Of a DNA stretch of 64,000 bases, positions 12,801 to 23,770 are shown piece after piece. The stretch lies in assembly GCA_001465935.1 (NCBI GenBank), contig LNKV01000027.1, positions 496,001 to 560,000 of the forward strand. The letters are read 5' to 3'. The position numbers and the translations under genes were made by a program. The notes beneath the pieces were generated by a model that was not told where the DNA came from, ran no database searches, and was given only the letters and a program-made list of their open reading frames with translations. The stretch comes from Clarireedia homoeocarpa (lineage: Eukaryota > Ascomycota > Leotiomycetes > Helotiales > Rutstroemiaceae). The stretch's first letter is position 1. The number at the start of each line of letters is the position of its first letter.

Positions 12801-14029
12801 AGCATGAGCCGTAAGCTGCAACTATCTCGATGTCAACTCTCTCTTAATCTGCCATCTACTAAAGTAGATGTCAACTGACGTAGATGTAGAGATGTAGATG
12901 TCAACTGCATAAGCGTCGAGGCGATTTAGTCTAGCAGTAGCAGTACTGCATATAGAACTAGCGGAAAGGGAAGTAAAGGCAAAGGAAAGAAAAAGGTTGT
13001 GGTACAGTACAGCAGTACAGCACGGAGTAGTTCTAGTTCTAGTTCTAGTTCTAGCCTCATTCTCATTCTCATTCTCATTACCCAATTTAGCTTGATGTAC
13101 CAGCTGGATGCTTGGGTACTCACGGTACTGTTTATGAATTGGGCTCGTTAGGTCGAAAGAAAGAAAAAGCCAGCCCCAGAACACCAACATCTGCAATTCC
13201 ATCCAACCATCCAACCATCCAACCATCCACCCATCCACCACACACTTTCCCTCTCCCAAGCAAGACCAAGCAAGACCAAGCAAGACCAAGCAAGACCTCT
13301 TACACAGGTAGACAGAGTACTTCGTAGCGGACGGCTTTTCTTCTTACATTACCTCGTACCAGACTCAGACTACCTCCGTACTACTTCAACCCTCAGCTAG
13401 ACAGACCACACACTAATCGCGCAACCTGGTCGTCCGTCCGTCCTCTCTTCTCCCTACAAGGCCCGACCACAATTTTATATCGAAATCTGACTACTTTCAA
13501 TAAAACAGGAACGGGAAACCGGATCGAGGATAAGAAGAAATTAATAGATAACAAACCTCCATACACGGATCGCAGCTGAACAATCACTGGTCCAGCCACC
13601 ACACACACTCACACACTCACACACACCTCACACACCTCATCTGCGACTACCGCTACCGCTACCACTAACCACCACCACTAACCACCCACCACCCGCTACC
13701 ACTCTCACTCCTCCCATTGCAGCACTTGAAATCGACTTCTCCATATCGAACCACAAACCCCCACTTCGATAATACTACCGTATGCGGCTATTCTTTCTTT
13801 CATCTCTTATCCTCCCACCTTGTTCCAACCTTATCATTATGATGTTCCGTTGTTAGGTTGCACTGCATCGACTCGACTCATCCCAAAATCCTTGGAGGAG
13901 CAACACAAAAACAAATAATCCGGAGTAAGGCTATCTCCCGCCAATAAATACCTTAAGCTTACTAGGTCTCGGAGAACTCTTCCTCTACACCCATTTCTTT
14001 ACAATATAAATTCGCTCTTCGCCGAAAAG
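9863..14029. other. 4.2-kb gene-free stretch upstream of the kinase gene
   Basis: No gene could be supported. Open frames of 60-171 codons exist on the minus strand (for example 12188-12703) but lack start context, domains or plausible splice partners. The last kilobase is pyrimidine-rich and full of short tandem repeats, as expected for a long fungal promoter and 5' leader of the kinase at 14030. Confidence 0.5.
13021..13300. repeat. Cluster of four short tandem repeats
   Basis: Four arrays lie within 280 bp: TTCTAG units near 13030-13055, CATTCT units near 13057-13079, ATCCAACC units near 13199-13236 and AAGACCAAGC units near 13256-13297. Confidence 0.85.
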
Positions 14030-16354
14030 ATGTCGGAGTCTTCTGAACAAAGCATGGTGGAGAGCCCGTTAAAAAGTGGAAGTCTCACAGCTGCGTCAGG
14101 TCTTACATCCGCTCAAGGTGGACATGACATAGGTCTCTCGCTGCTGAACAATGAGAGCGCGACTCAAAGCTCAAACATCTCCTTCCCTTCGCAATTCGGT
14201 CAATCCCCAGCTTTCAGTGCTATTTTCAAATCAAACACCATAGCACCCTCGCCCCCTCACAGCAGATCCACTTCAATCGTTGAGGACTCCACTCCCTCCG
14301 CGCTTGACACTTCCTCAGCTCGTCTCCAACCGATAGATACAACATCAAGAAGTCAAACCTCAAGTCCTCTAAGCGCAGGTCTACGAATACAAACAGACCT
14401 CATACCAGGCTGTACAGTTACATCTGCGAGTACCTTGACGGGAAATACAGATCGCGTGTCTCCCGAACCCTCTCGTATACCTTCGAAGCCTGTCGGCGCA
14501 TCCCTCGCACGAACACCGAGTATAAAGAACGTATTGGCAAGCAGTGTAGGAAGTAATGCTTCGGCCCCGAATTCAGCACTATCTTCGCCCATGTTGAATG
14601 CAATGGCGGACGTTACCCCTCTACCCTCACCACTCATGTCTGGAGACTCGCCCGGGCCTTGGAAAAGACTAAACTCGAGACGAACTTCACGCGAACACAT
14701 GTTGCCTCTACATCACGATGCGGCACTTATTACTACGAATGGAGAATCTGTTTCTTCTGCGATAGCAAATCAACAAAAGAGAAGGGCATATCATGGACTG
14801 GTATCGAACGAGTCGGGTCTGGCAAACGCGCATATCAATCGTGAAAAGCATACAGAAGGGCATCACCGGAATCGAAGTTTGAGCGAATATATTCCGGAAG
14901 CAATACAAGTCCCCAAACCCCGACATATTACCGTCTCGAGTACACACGTACCAATTATAGCTGGAACGGCAGATTTGGTCGCACCCCCGGACATGCATAT
15001 GCGAAGAGAACCGCACTTGGCTGTTCAAAGAGGATTGGCTCCGATACCAAGACCACCAACCCCGCCATCAAGTCGAGCTGGAGGAGAAAGTAGCGACAGT
15101 GATTCGTCATTACCTACTAATAGTATACCGCGGGCTCACCGAAAATCACGATACGAATACTTTGATGCATATACAAGAGGGGATGTGAAACGAAGAAGAT
15201 GGAGGGGTCTGAAAGTCCTGGGTCAAGGTACCTTCAGCAAGGTAATTCTTGCAACGAGTCAAATCCAGGAAGACGACCGTATAGACGAGAATGATGTCTT
15301 CGGATCACAAATGGACGGAGTCATTACCCCCAATGAAGCAAAAATCGATCGAAAGAAATTAGTAGCGATCAAAATATGTGAACATGGACCAAAGGGAGGT
15401 GCATCTGAAGAAAGAGTAGAAATGTCACTGAAACGTGAATTGGAAATCATGAAATCGATACACCATCCATCGCTGGTCCATCTCAAGGCTTGGAGTATAG
15501 AAGAGACTCGAGCAATCTTGGTTCTAAGTTATTGTCCCGGTGGAGATCTTTTCGAAGTAGCGAGCCAACATCGAGACATTCTCGTCCCGTCCCTACTTCG
15601 ACGCATGTTCTCAGAGCTGGTTGGTGCGGTTCATTACCTGCATGAGAGGCACATTGTTCACCGGGACATCAAATTGGAGAGTAAGTCAAAGATGATTCAT
15701 TTTTCATGTGATTGTCGCTTGAATCGCCAATCACTCGTCGATGGAAACGTCCATGCTAATATACTTCTAGATGTTCTGGTGAATCTACCTCAACATGAAC
15801 TCGCCAAGCCTCAAGATTGGACCACATACCCTTACTCAATCATCACCCTTACCGACCTCGGTCTCTCCCGGCGCGTCGCCGATGACGAAAAACTCACCAC
15901 CAGATGCGGATCTGACGATTATGCCGCCCCAGAAGTCATCATGGGCCAACCATATGACGGTCGCGCGACCGACGCCTGGTCACTCGGCGTCCTCCTCTAC
16001 GCACTCCTCGAGTCCCGCTTACCTTTCGATCCGAACCCAGGGATGTCAGAAGGACATAAACAGCGCAGTAGGACGAGTCACCGTATTGCGCGCGTGGAAT
16101 GGAGGTGGATTGCGTTTACAGGCGAAGAAGGCGATCACGAAGGGGATCCGGAGAAGTTCAAGCAAAGGGGTCTGGAGGGTGCGATGGAGGTTACGGAGGG
16201 GTTGCTGAGGAGGGCGAGGAGTAGATGGGGAGTGGATAAGGTTAGAGAGTCGGAATGGGTTAAGGGCGGGATTAATGTGGAGGGGGGTGTGAGGTTTAGG
16301 GAGGAGGCTATTCCGGAGGAGGTTAGAGTTGGAGAGTATTATGGGACTCCTTGA
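14030..16354 (+). CDS. Serine/threonine protein kinase
   Basis: Exons 14030-15680 and 15771-16354; the 90-nt intron has a GTAAGT donor, a GCTAAT branch site and a CTTCTAG acceptor. Spliced product 744 residues. Residues 1-370 are Ser/Pro-rich and disordered, with many possible phosphorylation sites. The kinase domain starts near 385: glycine loop GQGTFSKV at 398, VAIK lysine at 448, catalytic HRDIKLEN with Asp546, Lys548 and Asn551 (the Asn codon is made by splicing), metal-binding DLG at 579 instead of DFG, then TTRCGSDDYAAPEV and DAWSLGVLLYALL. All catalytic residues are present, so it should be active. The C-lobe holds a HRIARVEWRW motif. It looks CAMK-like and fungal-type; I do not assign a named orthologue. 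The ATG is the first in frame and follows a long leader. Confidence 0.88.
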   Translation: MSESSEQSMVESPLKSGSLTAASGLTSAQGGHDIGLSLLNNESATQSSNISFPSQFGQSPAFSAIFKSNTIAPSPPHSRSTSIVEDSTPSALDTSSARLQPIDTTSRSQTSSPLSAGLRIQTDLIPGCTVTSASTLTGNTDRVSPEPSRIPSKPVGASLARTPSIKNVLASSVGSNASAPNSALSSPMLNAMADVTPLPSPLMSGDSPGPWKRLNSRRTSREHMLPLHHDAALITTNGESVSSAIANQQKRRAYHGLVSNESGLANAHINREKHTEGHHRNRSLSEYIPEAIQVPKPRHITVSSTHVPIIAGTADLVAPPDMHMRREPHLAVQRGLAPIPRPPTPPSSRAGGESSDSDSSLPTNSIPRAHRKSRYEYFDAYTRGDVKRRRWRGLKVLGQGTFSKVILATSQIQEDDRIDENDVFGSQMDGVITPNEAKIDRKKLVAIKICEHGPKGGASEERVEMSLKRELEIMKSIHHPSLVHLKAWSIEETRAILVLSYCPGGDLFEVASQHRDILVPSLLRRMFSELVGAVHYLHERHIVHRDIKLESKSKMIHFSCDCRLNRQSLVDGNVHANILLDVLVNLPQHELAKPQDWTTYPYSIITLTDLGLSRRVADDEKLTTRCGSDDYAAPEVIMGQPYDGRATDAWSLGVLLYALLESRLPFDPNPGMSEGHKQRSRTSHRIARVEWRWIAFTGEEGDHEGDPEKFKQRGLEGAMEVTEGLLRRARSRWGVDKVRESEWVKGGINVEGGVRFREEAIPEEVRVGEYYGTP

Positions 16355-16605
16355 TCTGGAGAGGCTATTTTTTTTTTTTTTTTCTGGAACTTGCTCGAGC
16401 CGGTGAGCCTTTGCTATCACTGGCAACCCTCACTCCATATGATGGGGATTTTTTCGTCTTGATTCTTCTTTTGTCCTTCGCCTTCCTTTTCATCTTGATT
16501 AAATTTCTTCTGTTGTTCTTGCAGCTGAGCGCAGGCGTGCAACGGAACGGAATTGGTACCTTTCTTCCGGCCAGCATGGAGTTTTGGCTTTCGATATATA
16601 TATAT

Positions 16606-16653
16606 GTTTTTTTTTTCTTTTTTTTCTTTTTTTTCTTTTTTTTTTTTCTTTTT
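16606..16653. repeat. T-rich (T6-12C)n tract
   Basis: Near-pure thymine with single C interruptions, about 250 bp after the kinase stop; preceded by a separate 18-T run at 16367-16384. Confidence 0.85.
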
Positions 16654-17516
16654 GGAATTCTTGCCCCCTGCCTATCACTTTATGATAAGGTTGGATGGTG
16701 GGTGTGAGGTATCGTGCTATATGTATATTTTCTTTTATTCTTTGTTTTTGTTGTTTTTGAAATTCGAATTCGAAGTTCAATTTTTTAGGGGATTCGATTC
16801 ATAAAAGAAAAGAAAGGTCTGTTTGGTGTCTTTTTGGTGCGGGTGTTGCGTTTCTTTTTTTCATAGGGGTTTTGCTGGGTGGGGTTGGGTTGGAGTAAGG
16901 TCGGGATAGGTAGGGCGGGGAAGGACGGGGCAGGATGGGACAGGACAGGGATGGAAAGTGTAATATATATTTACTTTTATGATGTTTTGGATGGATGGGA
17001 TGGACAGACGGGTTGATGGGTGATGGGTCGGGTTCTGAATGGTGAGGGGTTGTATGGACTGAATTGAACTCGTGAGTGGATAGGATTTGGGATGTATGGA
17101 TAGGCAGGCTGGAGAAAATAGGATGATGGAAAGGAGAAAAGAAAGGAAAAGAAAAGGATAGCAAATCGATTGATAGGGAATAGGATAGGATAGGATGGTA
17201 TATAAATGGTTGTGGTTGTAGTAGTTGATGAGAGAATTCATATATGGTGAATGGTATAGCTTGATAGATGGACAACTAGTTGGATGAATAAATGAATATA
17301 GCTGACTGGAGATAGATGATAGATGGGGAAAATTACATGTGTATATATATGTATATATATATACTCGTGTAAAAGGAACTACTCAAATATACATTGGATA
17401 ATCAAGTGAAGGTGAAGGTGAACAGAATAGAGTAGATACAATAGAGGTGGGGCAGATAGATGTAAAGAGAAAGAAGGAGTAAATCTGTTAATACTAAGTG
17501 CTCCTCCTAGTTTATT

Positions 17517-17550
17517 TAGATAGATAGATAGATAGATAAATAGATAAATA
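17517..17550. repeat. (GATA)n microsatellite
   Basis: About eight TAGA/GATA units with AAATA variants at the right end. Confidence 0.85.
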
Positions 17551-17834
17551 AGTTAGTAAGTTGGTGATATAACCTAGTAAAGTTCGAAATCGGCTTCAGT
17601 TCTAGCTTTCAATGATAGTTTGTATTGACCTGTATTTTTATGCGGTCTAACCTTATTGTTTTTTTCTTTCTTTGTCACGTGGTGCGGACCTCTGAGAGGT
17701 ATAAACGTGGAATAATTGTCAGCTCTTATAAATGCCCCAGTGGGTGGTATTTCTCTATTCCTAATCTACTGTAACATGGAGCATCATCTATCTATATCCC
17801 AGAACGAACAGCAAAACTCATTCCTCAAAAACCC

Positions 17835-19040
17835 TTATTTTATCGGCAGCCGCGTGGTACAATCCCTTAGCCAGATCTCCCGGTCGAATGGCTGAAGTTC
17901 TGGCGGGATCTTGAGTTCCATTCCTGTATCCTTGAGATATTGCACAACTTCATACGCGCCATGGACTGCAGCAGCCATGGTGGGAAGCAGTATAGGAGCA
18001 TACCTAACCTTGTCTTCATCTTCTAGCTTCGAATAGGCATTGAAGTTTGCACAAACAAACGTACAGTCGGATGATCGTAGGTGTGGAATATTTGAAGTCC
18101 AGTATTCACTAAAATCACTACGGGTAGGCATACCGCTTCCGGTTCGCTCGTTGACAAGATAGTTCAATGACTCAATAGCTGCAAGCGCATTTGGGTTGTC
18201 AGGAAAGTGCGGTTGAATGTTCTTGACAATGTGGTCTCTGCACCTCGCAACCGCTTGTCTGAATTCGCCTCCGTTCTGTCGAAAGCCTGGCTCCTTGGGT
18301 TCATTTGAACATCTATAAAGTGCCAACGGTTTTTGACCCTCTATACTATTATCCATGAGTCCTACCGCCAAGATCCATCCTGCTCGAGTTATGTCCTTGT
18401 CAGAAGTGATTGGAAATTGAACCTTCAAGCCATTCCTTGTTTTGAAACTCTCCCTATACCATGGAGGATACCCATCTAACATGCAACCAAGCTCATGCTT
18501 AGTTAAAAACCGCCTTTCATTACGAACCTGTCCCTTGATGTGAGCGACATGGATATTCCCGATTTTTTCGCGTATGATTTGTGTTGGACCATACGTCAAG
18601 CTCTCCTGGTGCCACTCCTCGTGAGCTTTCCCCTTTTCGTCGTTAATTGTGCATAGTATAAACGCAAGGATTGTGCGAGCATCTGTGCAAAGGAAAGGAG
18701 AACTGTGTGGTAGGTCGCTGGGTATGTTGTTCACATAGTAAGGGCGTTTCTCGGAAAGTTTCCATGCTCTGTCGAATACACATCCTAGAGATGACTCGGA
18801 CTGCCAGCATCGACTGCCACGCTCATGATGAATCTTGTGATAGCACAAGTACCGGCCTGTACTTCGGGCACAATCATGAACTCGACCAACCGGGATATCG
18901 TCTTTCCATTTGAAACGAATACATTGACGTGATTTGGCTCTGCCAAACCCAACGACTTGCAAGAGTTTTTTGAAGACGTATGGGAACACGAAAATTGCCA
19001 GAGCTGCATAAACAGCTGCCATGCCCCAGTCGACTGCCAT
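17835..19040 (-). CDS. Uncharacterised membrane-anchored protein, partner of the divergent ankyrin gene
   Basis: The first ATG in the open frame is at 19040 (MAVDWGMAAVYAAL), giving 401 residues. A single hydrophobic span at about residues 5-25 suggests an N-terminal membrane anchor. No catalytic motif or known domain was recognised in the remaining 370 residues, which include PYYVNNIPSDLP, GCMLDGYPPWYRE and AAAVHGAYEVVQYL. Between about 18790 and 18950 the open frame reads as an Arg/His/Cys-rich segment, while the neighbouring frame reads NHVNVFVSNGKTISRLVEF and AGTCAITRFIMSVAVDAG, which is much more protein-like. Two compensating one-base indels would explain this (inference). It is divergently arranged with the ankyrin-repeat gene starting near 19430, so the two may be co-expressed. 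Confidence 0.65.
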   Translation of the reverse strand: MAVDWGMAAVYAALAIFVFPYVFKKLLQVVGFGRAKSRQCIRFKWKDDIPVGRVHDCARSTGRYLCYHKIHHERGSRCWQSESSLGCVFDRAWKLSEKRPYYVNNIPSDLPHSSPFLCTDARTILAFILCTINDEKGKAHEEWHQESLTYGPTQIIREKIGNIHVAHIKGQVRNERRFLTKHELGCMLDGYPPWYRESFKTRNGLKVQFPITSDKDITRAGWILAVGLMDNSIEGQKPLALYRCSNEPKEPGFRQNGGEFRQAVARCRDHIVKNIQPHFPDNPNALAAIESLNYLVNERTGSGMPTRSDFSEYWTSNIPHLRSSDCTFVCANFNAYSKLEDEDKVRYAPILLPTMAAAVHGAYEVVQYLKDTGMELKIPPELQPFDREIWLRDCTTRLPIK

Positions 19041-19429
19041 GCTGGATTTTGCTTGGTAGATTGTATGTAACCTAAGAACCTTCAAAGGTTCAAAGAAGAC
19101 GTTTAGAAGAGGAATCCGAGGAGTGTGAAAGAAATTACTTTTTATCTTTTAATTATTAGAACCTTTCGAAGCTTCATCTTATTTTTGACGATGGTATGCT
19201 ACGTGACGCTCTCCGAGGCGGTGGAAGTGCAATTTGAGGCGGTGGCAGTGTAAATTCAAGCCGGCGGACTCAGGTACTTCTTGCCCTTGATGAGGTCGCA
19301 CCTGAATCTGCCGAAAAATCTCGAACTTGAACAAAGTGTGATTTACGACTAAGTTATCTCTACTATGGTAGATCAAATCCCTGCTCTGCTTTGATGCAGG
19401 AAGCCTAGCTGACCTTATTTGAATACTAG
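19041..19429. promoter_or_regulatory. Divergent promoter region between the membrane protein and ankyrin genes
   Basis: About 390 bp separate the two diverging frames. The right half may contain a first exon of the ankyrin gene: ATG at 19290, an open frame to a weak GTG donor near 19341, a GCTGAC branch-like site and an ATACTAG acceptor ending at 19429, which would join in phase. This is a proposal only. Confidence 0.4.
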
Positions 19430-22397
19430 ATCGTCGCAAAGAACATTTTGGATGACATTTTATCGGGCAGCATTTACGCTGTTGCTCAGAGCCTTGCGGA
19501 TGGAGTAAACATCAACCAGCCTATTGATGGTCAACTACCGTTAACCCACGCAATTTTAAATGGCGGGGAAGATGTTGCGGTTTATCTCATTCAAAACGGG
19601 GCAGATATCACGATTCGTTCAATACAACCTGAGATAGAACCTTCCCAGGAAGAGAACTGGATTGATTATGTTCTCATCGTTCTCTCTACCGTTTTCCAAG
19701 TACTCGCTGTGCAAGAGATATGGCTGTCTATTCTTGCAATGGAGGTTTGGCCGCAGCAGCTCAGACTACTGCAAGCAATTCTAGCTTCGCAGAAACTGTT
19801 GTGCTATCCCTTACATCAACTCCTCTTTGCTTTACTATCTGCTATCTACCATCGCCGTTTATGGGAAGAGATTAAGCGTCAAATTAGCTTGCTTCCCACT
19901 TATCTCGGGTTTTATATTCTGGGCGTCAAGATGGGAGGTTTAAACAGCTCGTCTCAAAATATAGTCCGCATTTTGACCCTTTATGCTTTGGGCAAGTTCC
20001 ACAACCAGATGAGAGAGACACCCTCCATGAGAATAGAAAATATTTTTGGTGGTACTTCTGCAGTTCGAGCGGCCATTAAGTACAAGGGCAGCAGTGGGAA
20101 ATCTGCCAAAGCTCTCCTCGAGCAAGGATTTTTCTCTTCTGAACAAATCAAGGAAGGAATCAAGGATATGGATAGCGATGTTCTGGCTCTTTGGTGGTGG
20201 GCAAACAAAAGGGGCTACGATGCTGTCGTAAGACATTTATTGGACTTAGGATTTCCACCCTTGCTCAAGAATAATCGGGAGGGCGAATCTGCATTGGAAG
20301 GTGCAGCAAGGCTGGGTCATGTAAGCATGATGCAAGTACTCCTGGGCTTTACTTCAGACTCGGAAACACACCCTCAAGTTCTCAACGATGCATTGTTATC
20401 CGCGGCCATCGGATTAGACGTAGTTTACCAAGGACGAGACCACAACGCCCGAGAATCGCACTATTCTAGCCGAGTTGATACTTCGCGGGGCTGATGTCAA
20501 TACTTTTGGCAGTCACCGGAGAACTCCAATCAGTTTTGCGGCGAGAGCTGGAGATCTGATAGCATTTGATATGTTATTAAAACATGGTGCGAATGCTAAC
20601 ATCGCTGATAATACTGGTAAAACGCCGATCTTACTTGTCCCTTCCACGGAAGACGGGCTGGTGATAATTCGCAGGCTTGTCCAGGCGGGTGCAGATGTCA
20701 ATCACGCTGACAATGAGGGCTTCACATTGTTGCTTGAGCACGTGCGTTTAAGCAATACAGAAACTGTCAAAGTGCTACTTGCTGAGGGCGCTGACCCATT
20801 GTTAAGAACAAAAGATGGGCGAACTGCAATGCAAATGGCATCGAGATATTGCATGTCTGAAATGATGCGAGTTCTTCTGGAGGCAGGCGCCGACCCCCAA
20901 GCCTGTAATTGTTCTGGTCAGGAGCCAATACTTCTAGCTAGCCAATGCCACATGGAGCGTGCAGAAGCTTTCAGTATCTTGCTGAAAGCAGGCGCCAATC
21001 TCAACGTATCTAATGAAACAGGCGAAACTCCGCTTAACTTGGTATGCAAACGTTATTCAACGACTTTGAGCAATACCCACGATTATTCAGACCAACTGCT
21101 AGTTGTCAACGCTTTGATAAAATACGGGGCAGACGTCAATGCTACCTATACTGATGTGAGGGTGGCGACTGAGCAAAATGTTACCCCCATAGGGCTTGCA
21201 GCCCGGCATGCCCCTAGTTCTATCAAAGAAGGTTTGATCAGAGCATTATTAGAGGCCGGAGCTCATCCCGATGGCCTGGATGATTACGGTGTACCTGCAG
21301 TTGTCGCGGCCTGTGAGGATGCTATCAGAGTAGATTCTACGTATCAGGGACCGGATTCGGTTAGAATACTTCTGGACGCTGGCGCAGATATCAACTTCAA
21401 AAGTAAAAGAGGAAGGACACTAATACATTATGCTGCCGACAACTTGAACTTCCGCTCCACCAAAACTTTGTTATTAAGAGAGATCGACGTTAATGCAAAG
21501 GATGCCTCCGGGGTGACAGCTCTTCATCTAGCTTGCAAAAATAGCCACTGGATGACCACTGAACACTACAACAGATGGAAAGACGCAGGAATGTACTCGG
21601 GATCATATGAATATGCAAATTGGCACTGTTCCATTGAATCTACATTAGTCTTGTACGCACTACACGTCGGAGACGCTGATCCCTACATTGGAGACGACCA
21701 CGGCGCAACACCGCTTCACATAGCATCCAAAGCCGGCAACCCCAGGATAGCAGCCATTGTTCTTCTCCATACAGGACCGGGGCTCCTATATGACTATCCC
21801 GATTTCAAAGAACGTCTCCCATGGCACTACGCAGCCAATTCCTCGGAACTAATACACATGCTGCTGCACTACCATTCGTGCAATGAACTTGACCCTAAGA
21901 AATACTTCCAAGTCGAAGAACTAAACGAAAATAAGATACAGCAGATGCGATATGACCTGATTGAAAAATGCACGTATATATGGCACCAAAGAAAATACAC
22001 CGACGCACATCCCGGCGAGGTTGTAGATGAAAGCGCCCATCCTCTACCATGGCGGCGCGGGGCATGCAACGCGAGCGACAAGTTCGGCAATACGCCTCTC
22101 CATTACGCTGCGCTAGCTGGGAATGTAAAAGTCGTAGAAATGTATCTTGAGCTTGAGGACGTGGACCCGTCAGTCGCTAACGATTGCGGAGAAACAGCTC
22201 TTCATTTTGCGGTTGCGCAGCGAGAATGTGCGATTAGGATTCTGAGGAGGTTGGAGGAGCTGGGAAAGGATGTTCCGAATGAGGTGGAGTTGGAAAGGGT
22301 GAGGACTAGGAGGAGCAAGGGTTGGGTGGAGGGGGAAAAGTTCGTGGCGGCATTGCGTGACAAGTATAGTTATGGTGTGTATGACGATGAGAATTGA
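19430..22397 (+). CDS. Large ankyrin-repeat protein, interrupted by one frameshift
   Basis: The gene is open from 19430 to a TGA at 20492-20494 in one frame, and from 20424 to the TGA at 22395-22397 in the next. The two parts overlap by about 70 bp and join inside one ankyrin repeat (TPENRTILAELILRGADVN), so one extra base lies between 20424 and 20491. Together they give about 988 residues. The N-terminal quarter has two repeats (GADITIRS), then a hydrophobic helical region of about 100 residues; from residue 270 onward there are some 15 ankyrin repeats with typical LLxAGADxN turns and TPLHxAA helices, including GNTPLHYAALAGN near the end. It should be a protein-binding scaffold; no enzymatic or NACHT domain is seen. 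No ATG lies at the start of the open frame, so an upstream exon is likely. The frameshift may be real decay or a base-calling error. Confidence 0.75.
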
Positions 22398-23770
22398 GAT
22401 GGGGAGTAGGAGTTAGAGTTGAGTCTCGTATGCTTGGTTGATATGTTGTCTTGGAAATGTACAATGAAGAGAAGGGGGACTTGCTTGATGTTTCCGGTGA
22501 AGAAGAATGCAGGTTAGGCTTATGATGAACTGCAGAGGAGGGAATTATTAAAAGGAGATATAGAGCAGTCTTTCTATGCGATTGCCAGATACTAGAGCGC
22601 CAGAGTATACTTCTCAGACCTCATTCCATCTGCTCACTGACATCCAATCTAATCGTAACTTCCAATCTTCACAGTAGAAACCAACCACCCCTCCTCGCCC
22701 GAGCCCTCATGTCAAATACACAGCAGGAAGAAGGAACGTATTTCATGCGATGTACCTCGGTAAGAAATCTCCCAGCGTTGCACAAGGCATGTAGCTTCAG
22801 CCACCAAATTTTGAATGTTGTAGTGATACCTGGGGCAAGGATTTGAGCAAAGCGAAGAGCAGAGACAAAAACTTTATTACTTCCTTTTTCGCGAATAGGT
22901 AAAATAGGTGACTACCATGCATGTGTCTCCCTCCCAATGTCACTATTGTACAATCCCTATTCTGAATCTCTGTCTGTCTCTGTCACTCTGTGTAGTGTTT
23001 CACTTCTCGGCATTCCTGCATGCCGCTTCATTCCCCCTTTCTTTCTCCCCATAACACCTATCGCATCTGTCCCCATTGACCATCCCAAAAGTTCGATCCC
23101 AGTACTCACTTCCTTTCCATCCTTTCTTTCATTAACTCTCTCCAAAAAGTACAGAAAACCAAATCCGCAATCGTAACGCCTCACCCAATGCATCTCCTAC
23201 ACCATCCCTCATGCCCTGGTCGCTTCCTTTGCTATGCATACATACCAACCTCCTTCCTTGAAATTTCCATTTCCCAACCAATCACACCACACGCCCAGGA
23301 CCAGATCATAAACGAAAATTGAAAATGGGAAACAGCAAAAGACGGAAAAACAAACTTCCCTCCATTTTCCGTTCCTTTGCTACCCTTCCCATTCATCTGT
23401 AAAATATCATATCGTATCATCATGTTTCATTCGCCACTTCTCTCTCTTCTCTTCAACAAACCGCTTAGTAGGTATAAATACTCTTTCTCCCCATGTCTTG
23501 CTTTCTTTTCTCTTTCTCCCATCGTCTTCCATTCGCGCATCTGCTGCGGTGATACGGAAAGGACAAATACATATCATTTCCAGATAACGATATTATACTG
23601 AGCAACGACATAAGTAATCAATAGGACTTTTGAATGCGTATGGGTATCTCGGGAAAGAAAAAATGGGAAGCGACGCGAAGGTAAAACAAAAGCAGGTTTT
23701 TGTACTTCTACTCCAAAGGAATGAAGCTGGACTCAATTGCCGAGAGGTCGATTTGTTTGTTAGTACAAAA
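22398..23770. other. Convergent intergenic region
   Basis: 1.4 kb between the ankyrin gene and the end of CDC27. Pyrimidine-rich around 22920-23550. No supported gene, RNA gene or repeat array. Confidence 0.5.

Larger units (their letters stand above)
16355..17834. other. Convergent intergenic region
   Basis: 1.5 kb between the kinase stop and the stop of the minus-strand gene at 17835. It holds homopolymeric T runs, a purine-rich block on the plus strand (16870-17200), a TA tract near 17342-17361 and a GATA array. No gene seen. Confidence 0.55.

Noticed and set aside
13600..13720. CACACT/CCACTAACC repeats upstream of the kinase as a possible regulatory array
   Set aside because: Simple-sequence pyrimidine-rich leader; no recognisable binding-site organisation.
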